Positions 12,537 to 24,500 of a stretch of DNA of 64,000 nt are shown in pieces. The notes beneath the pieces were generated by a model, which was not told the DNA's origin, did no database searches, and saw only the letters and a list, made by a program, of their open reading frames with translations. Position numbers and translations under genes: made by a program. The DNA is from Blastobasis lacticolella (lineage: Eukaryota > Arthropoda > Insecta > Lepidoptera > Blastobasidae), in contig LR990055.1 in the NCBI GenBank assembly GCA_905147135.1, positions 3,473,001 through 3,537,000 of the forward strand, given 5' to 3'. The first letter of the stretch is position 1; every line of letters begins with the position of its first letter.

Positions 12537-15500
12537 CTGAAACATGTACTTACTGACTCTGTGGCCTTATACAACTACGCCGTGATCACGGCTAAGCAAT
12601 CTTACAGGGTACGATTTGAAAGCAGCGGTCCGTTTTTGCCTACGGTTTTGACATGGTCATTGTTATAGGAAGAGAATTTTTTCACGGATTCGCAGAATGT
12701 ATAACATACTACTTGTTGACGGAATTCAGTATACTTTTTTGTGTAATAGGAGGGAGGAAACCGAGCGAGCGGATCACCGGGTAAGTGATAATGATCACTG
12801 CCCATGGCCACCAGGGTCGCAAACGCGTTACTGGCAAAATTTACATCGAAAACGGATGAGTTAGATAAAAGCTCGTAATGTTGTTAAAAAGCAAGAAGGA
12901 TGACGCGAATATAACTGAAGATCAAATCGGAAAAAGTAAAGTTTATTAATCATTTACTCAAAAAACAAATAATGAGCATACTCATTTACAATTGCTACTG
13001 CTCGATTGCACATGGAGTCGGGCAGCGCTGATTTTTTTTTTTAATATCGTAATTTACTAACTTAAGTTCTCATACTAACAAAATGAGTCCTGTGTCACTT
13101 GATATAATAAATGAACTTAAAATTGTCAAGAAAGTAAAGCAAGATAATATATTGCGTCATATATTTAAAGTATTATAATAAATGAAGTATACACATCGTG
13201 TCAAAGTTAACACGAATAAAGCAATCGTAATTCAAATTGAAGCGTCAATAGTGTGTTTCCTTACCTCGTCTGGTTAGTAAGGAGGCACGAGAGCGAGTTA
13301 AAGTAAAAAAAAACGTACGAATCTGGCTCTTATTGATTGGGTTATAAGGCATATTTTACAAAATAAGCAAGACGGTTTTGTCAGTAGATCTAATAGCAGG
13401 GTTCTAGATTATTACTTTTAGTCAATTAAGTCTCAAATGTACAGGAAACCATTTAATACAAATTTCCAACCAATAATAGAACGAGGGCCTTCGTGCGCAA
13501 GAGCACAACCGGGACATTAACGCCAACATGTTTTATTATTTTTTTACAATCAATAAGAGCCTATATAAAACAAAAAATCTTAAACGAGAACGCAACAATA
13601 ACGGGTAACTTAGAAAGGTCCAATATACAAGCAATAATAATAAAGTGCAAATAAACGTTGCATGCAAATTCAGGGCAAATAAATAAACTAAATTCGCAGA
13701 ATCATCCACCATGTACCTGGCACCTAGGAACCTGAGTGCTGAAATGCGTGCATGATATAAGATATATACAAGAAAATTATGGCGTAGTGTCTTTTCTATT
13801 CAGTTTGTTGGCCTCAGTCAAACTCCCAAAGATGCTACAGCTTTTAAACATTCTTATAAAATGACCGCAGGCAAGTTACACCCAACTTTCCGACATGCGC
13901 CTGAGCGAGTATTTTAACGCTAAATTAGTAGTAATCTTTGCTAAAAGCCGAGCCATTGCTCATTATTTCCAAATATCACCCCTAAATGTCTATTCATGGA
14001 CACTTGAGTACGTACATCCAAAGTAAATACTACATATGAAAAGTGTTTGAGATTCTTAAATCTACATCTAAAAATGTGTACTTCATCGTCTTCATTATGT
14101 GCTGTAAAAGTATTATATATGGGTGTCGTTGTCAAAGATCTAACGAAGAAGAGGGAGTGGCATTGGCTCTGGAGGCAGCACTGCTAAAATGGCCCTCATT
14201 TATATTGTAGGTCAAAATTGAGTATTACAACTATTGGGTTTTGATTATAGATCACAATTGCAGTAACACAACACATGGTAAACGTGAAATGGAAATGTGA
14301 GGTACAAAAAACTGGCTTAGCGCTACATCCGATCTGAACCCGTAAATCACGGATATATAAGAAATATAGGACCGAATTTGGATATAGCCTACGCACAAAG
14401 TCCAACTTTTTGGAGTGGCCTATGGTTATAGGGTTCGACCCATGGACTTACTACCCAAAGTCCGCGCACTGCTTTGACTAAAACCGGGCAGAGCGAGAGT
14501 CACCATCGATAGTCCTTTGTCCCTTTCTAACAGTGTAAACACTATGTTATTGGCATAATCACCGTCATTCTAAATTGACAAGTGTCATGTTTGGTGTTGC
14601 CATTATGGGAGAAATATATTTACCGTGAATTTGGTATTATTATGAGGTAATCCGTACAATCCGAAATGTAGTTGTCTAGATACCTTTTGATCCACTGAAC
14701 GTTTCTCCGACAAATGTCGAGTCGACATAATTATTAACCTACGACTTTTTGTTCCACAAAACAGATAAAAGAGTTCGGTAATGATTTATCCTACAACACT
14801 AGTTTCTAAGGAGAAGTGATAGTACTCGTCGATATCTACATTTCGGGTAACAGCTGTCATACTTAAATGTGTTATAACTCGGAACCCATTGGTTCTAGAA
14901 CACTAGTTTCTAAAGAGATATGATAGTACTCGTCGAGATCTACATTTCGTATGAACTAGTGTTCTAGGGCCAATCGTTTCCGAGTTACAACAGTTCTAAG
15001 TTTGACAGCTGTCATGCAAAATGTAGATCTCGACAAACACTATCATTTTTCTTTAGGAACGAGTGTTATAGCAACAATAGTTTAGGAGTTATTTCAGTTC
15101 AAATTTTGATAGCTGTCATTCGAATGGTAGATCTCAACAAGTACAATCATTTCTCTCTAGAAACTAGTGTTTTAGGACCGATGAATACCGAGTTATAAAA
15201 GATTTAACTTTGACAGCTGTCATACGAAATGATGATCTCGAGGAGTGCTATCATTTCACTCTAGGAACTAGTGTTCTAGGGCCAATAGTTTCCGAGTAGC
15301 AGGGTAAGCTTGGGCTGGACCCTGGTGAAAACATGACCTTCAGATTGCACCCGGTCCAGCTCTGCCTGGCCCTGAGGTCGGTGTCCGCGCCAAATAATAA
15401 AAGTAATTCGGAATTTGCATCAACAATGGTGGCAACACTAGAAAGGGACACAGGACTATCGATGGTGACTCTCGCTCTGCCCGGTTTTAGTCAAAGCAGT

Positions 15501-18500
15501 GCGCAGTCCCTTTGGGTAGTAAGTCCATGGTTCGACCCTATGTACCAAAGACTCTTTTCTAAGTTATGTACATTAGTTGAAAACTAACCGACCACGTAAC
15601 CATGGTTCATCTGGGCTGGGGACATTTACGCCAAGATGACCACAAAGTCCGACTTTTTATACGTATCTGTGAAATTAGGCCATTCGTAAGAGCGGTACTT
15701 TTCCCTCCGCAGATTTGAATCGGACTTAGCGCGCAAGTGTTCAAACAAATAAAACAACTCTTATTTTTACCACTAAAGTGGCAAACAAGCTTATGGCTCG
15801 CAAGCAGCTAAGCAAGCATTAAACGTATGTAGCGCTACACCAAGGGAACTAAGGAGAGTATGAACCACGGATAACGGAAATGGCATCCATAGTTCGTGGG
15901 TAATGAATTGGCAATAGCGTGACTTGATCTCTCGGTCAATAACTGGCATTATTCGAAGAAAAATACAAGAAAACTGTTCTACACTTTTCTATTTCAGTAA
16001 ACTAGAATATTTAAAGGGGTAAGCTATCGCTTAAACCGCTTACAAATTACTTCTGACTGAGGAATCAAGTCAAATTTCATATCACATCAAAATTACTTCA
16101 TTCTGGGCATTGATTTGATTTATATCACACCTGTATAGTGAGCTGCAAAAAGAAAGGGCCTCTCAGCATTCATTTCTAAATAGTTCAAAGCAAAATCGGT
16201 TATTTCTTCTGTCTGTTTCTCCACTAACATTTTATAAACCCAAAGCAGTTTTTATTACGATTTTCATTAATCATGTAGAGAATTTTATTACAGCAGAGAA
16301 GAGCCGAGAAAGCCCCTGCAAATCCCAGGCGGGTCGCTAAATAAATACTCAGGGGTCCGTTCACTGTGCAGCTGACTGTACTGGCGGTAGCAGTCGTACT
16401 CACCGATATAGCTGAGCATCACCGGCAGGAAGATGAGTCCGTGCGCGGCGCCAAACAACACGATGCCAAGGTACATCCGGAAGTAAAACACCTAAGACAG
16501 AAACACATGGTGAACATTTTATTTGTAATTTTTTTTTTTAATGTGAGATAGACAGGTATTTGACTGCCATCTCACTTGATGTTAAGTACAGATACAGTCT
16601 ACGATGGTGCATACGTATCTATTAAGTACCTATTCACTATTGTCTTAAAGATACCCAAGTTGTAGCGCTCAGGGAAAACATGTGCAGGCAGCGAGTTCCA
16701 TTCCCTTGCCGTTCGCAATAGAAAAGAGTTAGAAAACCGCTGAGTGCGCATAGGTGGAATGTCGACAATATAGGGATGGTACGCTGACCTACACCTGGAG
16801 CCCCGAACAATATAATGTACATTTTGTGAGGCGAGAGAAACAAGTAGTGTCAAATGGAAGGTTAATTTCTGGCCGAATCCGAAACTAAAACCGATTAATC
16901 GGCTATCGCCACAACATTCGTTAAAAGGTCTGAAAATTTTGTTCAAGATTGGCCACAAGCTACAATTAATAACATAAAATATCAATGAATTTTAAACTTT
17001 ATTATTGAACTTTTATTGTCTTATATTAATATAATGTAGAAAGGTAATTTAAATCGTCTTTAGAGATGATAAGAAAAATATTATGCAGGAATATTTATCA
17101 AAAATAATAAAAACCGCCTTCGGCGAAACCTACGGTTTCGACCGGGTTGTTTTCCGAAGGTTGCCGAAACCGTAGCTTCGGTCGGACACTAGAAACAATT
17201 GAGTAACAATTAGGGTATTCGCGATTTCAAAATCTAACAGATGGCGCTAGTGAGATGTAGGGATCGTTGTCAACATATTGCCGTGCCATTGATGACAGTA
17301 ATAAATATAAATAAAGATGAAATTGTTGATCAAAAGTGTAAACAATTGCCACACTAAAAAATAACTCCAAGTGGTGGATTATTTAAAATAGTGTTGTTTC
17401 AAATATTCATAAGATTTTATGTCATTTAGAATGTGATACCTTTTATCAATATTTCAATTATTTTAAATAATCCACCTCTCGCATATTTTTATAGTGACAA
17501 TTTATTTACACTTTTGATTTTGAATTTCATCTTCGAGTATAGCTTATAAAACTACCATACCTGGAAGATCTGACTCTTAGCGGTCCCCAGCACGATGATC
17601 CCGCCGAACTTCTTAAGAGTGATCCCACTCAGTACGGACGGACTTATCGTTTGCAAGGCGTTCGTCTATGTCTATGAACATCTGTTACTAGTACAACTAG
17701 TGTCAAATAAGAAGAGACTTGGCGGGTCACGTGGTCCGACTTGCGCTGTATACGATTACCTGCGCGAAATCCCCTCCACTGCCATTTGACAAGTCTCTTC
17801 TTTCGTGACGCGGGTTATAATAAAGCCACCATACCTGGAAGATCTGACTCTTAGCGGTCCCCAGCACGATGATTCCGCCGAACTTCGTAAGAGTGATCCC
17901 ACTGAGCACAGAAGGACCCATCGTTTGCAAGGCGGCCGCGGCCCTGGGAACTCTTCCCGCGCCCGCGCCGCCAGAAACACTGAAGCAGTGCACTATGTGG
18001 GAGCAGAACTCTACCGCTATGCCGACTGCCATCACCTGTAAAGAGACACGTGTTTGCTTTATTTATTTATTAGTTCATTTCACAGCAGTTAAATGCATAT
18101 AAATATAAATACAAAAAATTCAAAAATTCAAATTTATTTATTGATTAGGACATTAAATATCTCTTTCAATCGTCAAAAAGGAAAGTAGGAAGGAAGCACA
18201 CAGTGACACGCTGGCCGCCCCATGGCAGCAGCAAACTAACCCCACGCCAGTCACGACCGGACCGTGCCCGGCAATGCCAGGCATTATGGTTGAAATACTA
18301 ATGACGAATACGACCGCCTGCTTGCATTTGTGTTCCGGTTTGAAGGATAAGATAGCCAGCGCAATTACAGGCACTAGGCATTAGGCATTTCAACTTAGTC
18401 CCGTTTTGTTTAGGTCAATAGGCCGCGGTTAATCTCTCGCGAGCCCAAGGTGAAGCTGAAGCATTTCAAAATCTCGCAAACTCGTCAAATATTACCGTCG

Positions 18501-21500
18501 AACGAAGCTGATTAAGCTAAATAAGTAAACTCATTACTTATCTTAATAATTGGTTTGTAACGAAATAAACGGTTTATATTATACTAGCGACCTGGCCCGG
18601 CTTCGCACGGATTTTGTCATGATTACTCTATTATAATATGCATGTATTATACACATAAACATTTTTCATGTATAACTCTGTCTATTGACGAAAACTATTC
18701 AGTAGTTTTTTATTTTATCGTGAACAGACACGGCATGCATTATAATAATATGTAGTGATGTAGTGTTTCTAGTCTAAGCATCAAAATAACATATGAACAC
18801 ACAAATAAAAATGACTTACCAAATTAACCAGGGACACAGCATTCAGACTGATGCCCCACCAGTACATGAGCCCGCCGATGTTGACCACTATCATGGTAAT
18901 CGTTATCACCACCACCTGCGGACCAAATAACAATCGAAATTAACGAAACAGTACACAGTAACTGGAAGCCGTGTGGTGTCCGGCAGAGTAGAATATCACC
19001 AACCCCTTACACTCGTGGGTGTCGGACAAGGCGACTAATGTTTTCGAGGCAAAAGATCTAGAGTCTCCGTAGGCTGGAAAATGGGCAGCAGCGTTGTCCA
19101 TTGCTGTATAACACTGCGATCTCCAACCCGCCTGCCAAGCGTGGAGATTATGGCAACAACCTCCCTTTTCGTGGGAGAGGCCCGAAGTCCTACATTGGAC
19201 TGTTTTATGGGCTGTGATGATGATACAGTAACTTGGACTTGTGGATACATATTCAACAAAAAAAAATTATTGTCCTCATCCTGGCGGTAAATCCCGGTTC
19301 AGCAGCTAGCGGTAGAAAAGCCAGAGCCCGCCCGTTTTTCTACTAGGAATCCACCTTCAGATTTATGGTAGAACGGGTTTACTTTGTTGCTTTTCTCTAT
19401 ATTCAAGCATTATATTTAAGCAAATTAATCTGTCACACATGTGACAACACTGATAAGTGGCAGTACTGTATATCAACCATCTTTCCCGTAGAACTTAACA
19501 GAGAAAAGTAGGTGATGCAATGTGACACTACACATGCATCAAGTGGTATTCGAACCGGGTGCCTCTCTCTCGCTTACAAGTCGGATACCTTAACCACTCA
19601 GTCACCAACGTCCCCTATTTTTTTATACTACAATCTATTAAAAACCCAAAAAAACACTCACCAAAGCCGAGAACAGATCGAAGCCCATCAGCAGGAACGT
19701 CACGATGAAAATTGACAGCACAGAAATGCCCATACTCTTCAAAGTGTCCGGCCACATCGTCAAATACTGTTCGTAGAACACATAGAACACCGAATACGGG
19801 AACACATTGACTGTTCCATTCTTGCCCTCGGCTCTCAAATTGTTGTTTAAAGTCTCTGTAAGATTCGCGGCGACTTCCCTTGCGCCTCTCAAAGCAGAAT
19901 AGTAATCGTAGCTAGTCTTTAGCACTGTATGGTATGTTTGGTAGTATGTAGCTCCAACATCGGCTAAGGTCTTATTCTTGTCTATGAAGTTGTAGTTGAC
20001 AGCTTGGCCATAGGCCGCATGGCCAGCTTTTGGGCATGAAGCGTCGGGGTTGTCTTGTAGAAAGAATGGTACGTAGTGTTTGAAGTCCGTGGGCCCGGGG
20101 CGGCGGTCGTCGCCCATTACTGGTATGTTGCATTGCTTGCACTCTGTAAAGATAATATGCGTGTTATTTATTTATTTAATAGTTTACACAAAAATTTTAA
20201 CAAAGTACTTTTTAGAAATAAGTAACTACTTATCTCTAAAAAGAAATTTCTTCCAGCAGGCCTACAGCAAAGAGAATGTGATGACTGGAAGCAGTTTCGT
20301 TTATTAATAATATAAATATGATTGGACAAATTCACACAGCGCCATCTAGCCCCAAAGTAAGCGAAGCTTGTGTTATGGGTGTTAGATGACTGATATACTA
20401 CTTGCGTATATATTTTTGAAATACACACTTATTATACATACTACACCCATACCCTTAGCAGAAAATAAAATTCATCATTTCAATTTTTGCTCGGCCGGGA
20501 GTCGGACCCGGGACCTGTGCGTGGCAGACCGGCACCAATGTTAACCAACTGAACATATGGAATTATATACTTGAGATATCTCATTTTAACTGTATATCCA
20601 GTCGACTAAACAAATTGCCAATATGAAAAATAAACCCAAAGCGTGGATAATTTAAAATATTTTTTTAAAACAATTTATGTTCAATGAGATAACTTTTATC
20701 AATATTTCAATGATTTTAAATAATTCACCCTTGTGGGTTTATTATAAAAAAATGACCCTCACCGCTCTTGTCGTTGGGGCAGAAGCTTCCATTGTTAGCG
20801 AAGTACTTGCAGCATCCAGGCAGCACGGTCCAGTCGAAGAAGTCGTCCAGCCAAGAGTTGGCCGGCTGAGCTATGAACGACTCGTTCTGGCTGCGGTACG
20901 CTGGGGAAAAAATTAATAAATAAAATAAATAAATATACTTTTGAATTGAATTTGAATATGAATCGAACCCGGAAACGCTGCGTGGCGACCGGCATGTTAA
21001 CTAACTGAACCACTCAGGTCGTATCAGGTCAAGGATAGGATTCCATAGCCGTTATTTTATCATACTACTGTCTACTAATAATACATGTAATACATAGGCG
21101 TAGGAAGCGGGGGGGCCGGGTGGGCCGTGCCCACCCCAGAATGGCCTGGTGCCCACTCCAGGATGGGGTGCTCACTGGCTGTACATTAGCGATTAACTCG
21201 GCTTCATCGGCCACTTCAGGGGCCAGGCCCCCCCTGGAAAATAGCCCTAGATACGCTAATGATCATACTACTGGGGCACTAGTTCTGCTATTCATGTAGC
21301 AACACCAACAGCGAAAGCGAGCAGTCTTCTGTGACAGCCTTTAGAAGCCGATTACATGGAATATACTCTACTCCCAGATACTTTTGGTGCTGCTAATGTC
21401 TATGGGCAGTGGTGACCACTTTCCATCAGGTGGCCTGCCTGCCTGTTTGCCTACCGTATGACATAAAAAATAGTTGCTAAAAAAATTATTGTGTGTACAC

Positions 21501-24500
21501 TGCTATATTGGGAAAAACTCTAGCGCCTTCTTGTTGCACGACGTTGACAAATTCATTTAGCCGAGTCAGATGTGAGAGCCAACGGCTTGCGACGTGCGAC
21601 GTAAGGATACAAGATGGGGCAAAGTGGAGGAGTAAAAGAAAAGCAGACCCTGGCATAAGCCGGGATCGACTGCTATTGGTGAAGATGAATTATTGAAATA
21701 TCAACTTACCCGAATAAATCTGCATGGCAACGCTGTCCTGGCTACAGAACCTCGTCCCGCAGACCATATTCTGCGTCCCTTTATCGGAATAGTCCATCCC
21801 CTCTGTGACCACGAAGTAGACCGGCGGACCTATGTTCAGATACTTGTTCAAGTGCTGGAAGTACTTCAGCTGGAAACTGTCCTGGGGCATCGACAGCTCT
21901 TGGTCGAGGCCGATTTCTATGTGTGGCGCCACCTGGTGGGGAAATGGGTAATGTAACAGTGTCAGCATTTAAAAGAAACGAAATAGATGTATGTACGTAA
22001 CCTTGTTATAATGTGATCCATCATTATCATCTTGGCATCTGCTACCAGGACCAAATTGGATCATGGTTACACATTCTGTCGCCTGAACGTGCCGGTTTCA
22101 AACGTTAAATTTTTGAAAGTTGCCTCGTTACCATATTTCGCTTACCATCCCATGGCCTGTGTTTCGATGTATCGTCCACTACGAGTATCATTTTCCATAT
22201 TCGTGTAACTAAGCGTGAGTTGGAATTGCACCCTTATGTATGCTATATTTTGACTCATTTACGATGAAACAAGACGATTTCTCCTCCAATCTTTCCCAAA
22301 AAACCTCATAAACCAGCCACCCAAAACTCACCGCAACAGACGAGCAAAGCCACGCGAAGAACACAATCATAACTGCCGCTCTCACTTCCCTCTTCATCAG
22401 GAACGGCACGTACGCGTGTCGGAACAACTTGTATAGAGTTCCTTCGCCATCGCCGGCCGGAGACGCCTCGGCTTTCGTGCCTTGGACGCAGCAGAATACG
22501 TCGAATCTGGGGAAATAATGTAGTTCATATAAAACTTGTTGAAATAAAAACGGGCAATTTTCACACAATCGAGTCAATTTTGGAGAGCTAGGATCTCCTC
22601 CTGGGAATTTTGTAGGTGGAATCTGCATATGCAGTCTAGAGCATATATGGAGAAGGTCTAGAGTTCCTAAGTTAACCGAATGAAAAGGCAGTTTACGCCA
22701 CAGCGGGAAAGTTTGTATCGAAATTTCGATTCCATACCACCGGTGTACGAAATCGGTATTTCGACGCAAGTTTACCCGCCGTACACGACCTTTTGGGCCA
22801 GTTAGGTACCTTGGAATGAATTGCTGTTAGCTAAAGCTGCTCTTTTTTGGGTTTTGTGTATCGGCTACGTGTTTATATGTGCCATCCCATCCCCCGGTAC
22901 CTGTTACTATCCCATCTCCTGGTATCTTGGCCTTGACAGACCTAACAGAGCCACGCAACTGGTAACCTGAGTATGGCTGCTAGCTAAGGCCTTTTTGGTT
23001 TTAATGAAATAATAGAAAAAAAATCATTCTTTATTTGTGTCGCCAACATATTCAAAAGTTTATTATCAGACATTGACTTATTGAACAGCAGTAACTCAAC
23101 AAAACTTTTTTTGGTAATACCTAGATATAGTATTTTGTTACTTTAGTCTAACATTGTAAACGTTGTTCAGTTTCAATATTGTTCCATCTTAAAACATTGT
23201 CTAGATGCAGTAATTGTGTTGAACTGCAATAATGTTGTAAAATGCAAAAGAAAACTATAGTAATATCTATTGGTGAAGATTTGTTATTGGTATCGTTATT
23301 ATCTACAGTTTACAAACAATTTTCATACTGTTAATCTTACGAATAAAATATTATATCTCCTGGTACCTGTTGCTATCCTGCCTCCTGGTATCCAGCGCCA
23401 ACAGGGCCACGAAGCACGTGACCTGCAGCAGGAAGTCAACCAGCAGCGCGGCGGCCGCGTACAGCGCGAAGGCTCGCACGGCCGGCATGTCCGACAGCGC
23501 TCCCAGGAAGAAGCACACGGACTCCGATGCCGACGTCAGGAACATCGAGGGGCCCACTTTGCCCAGCCTGGGGAGAGAATAGCGTCAGTATTAGTAGTAA
23601 TCAGATTTTTACTGCTGCCATGAGAATTTTTCGACCAGACCGAACCACAACGGTCAAATAAAAAAAAATGTTCATTGTAAAAAAAAAATTGGATTACATC
23701 TGCTATAAAGCTACATAAAGCCCTTCTGTATGGGGCGGCATCACCAACAACCACGTGCGGGGACGCTCGGTATCAAGTATCTAGTGTCTAGCATAGGGCG
23801 GGAAATTATATAGCGGGCAAATATGCAAAACATGAACGTTTTATATTCCTACTGTTATGCAGGATAGCAGAAACTGTTTCTCGTTAGATGGCGTGTACTG
23901 CTGTGACCTGGCAAATTGCTCTTGCAGTAATTTCTGTAAATTCGTCATTATTCCGATGAAAGCAGCCTTTAACTATAATTCGTCAAACTATTCTGCCATT
24001 AGACAATGAACTAGGGGGTTGTGACTTGTGACTTTCCTACCCGGTCCACTTTAGACGATTAAAAGATAAGATATTTTAATTGCCTAATATAATCTATGTC
24101 TATATCTATTTCTATCGCCATTTAAGTACACGCCATATAAACTCATTGGCGGACTTGAAGCTAGAGCAGCCTAGTAACACTTGGCTGCTTTAGCTTCAAG
24201 TCCGCCAATTTACCTTTAGAGCATAAAGTTTTAATAAATAAATAAACAAACAGCAAAATACTCACGTCCTCCCAATATGCTGAGCGACCGTCTCATCAGG
24301 CCTTCTCCCATCTCTCTGGTTGGTCTGCACCAGTATGAAGATGTTGTCCACGCCCACCGCCAGCACCAAGAAGGGTATCACCTCCACGATGATGAGCGTG
24401 GCGGGGACGCCCGCGTAGCCGAACATACCCACGGAGCAGACCACGGAGGCGATCACGATTATCACGCCTGGGGACGGGGGGAAGGGGTTAGAAAGAAAGA

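Noticed and set aside
16288..16403. Read-through C-terminus of NPC1 exon 18
   Set aside because: Non-NPC1 residues follow a strong GTGAGT donor, and a phase-matched terminal exon exists at 12394-12536.
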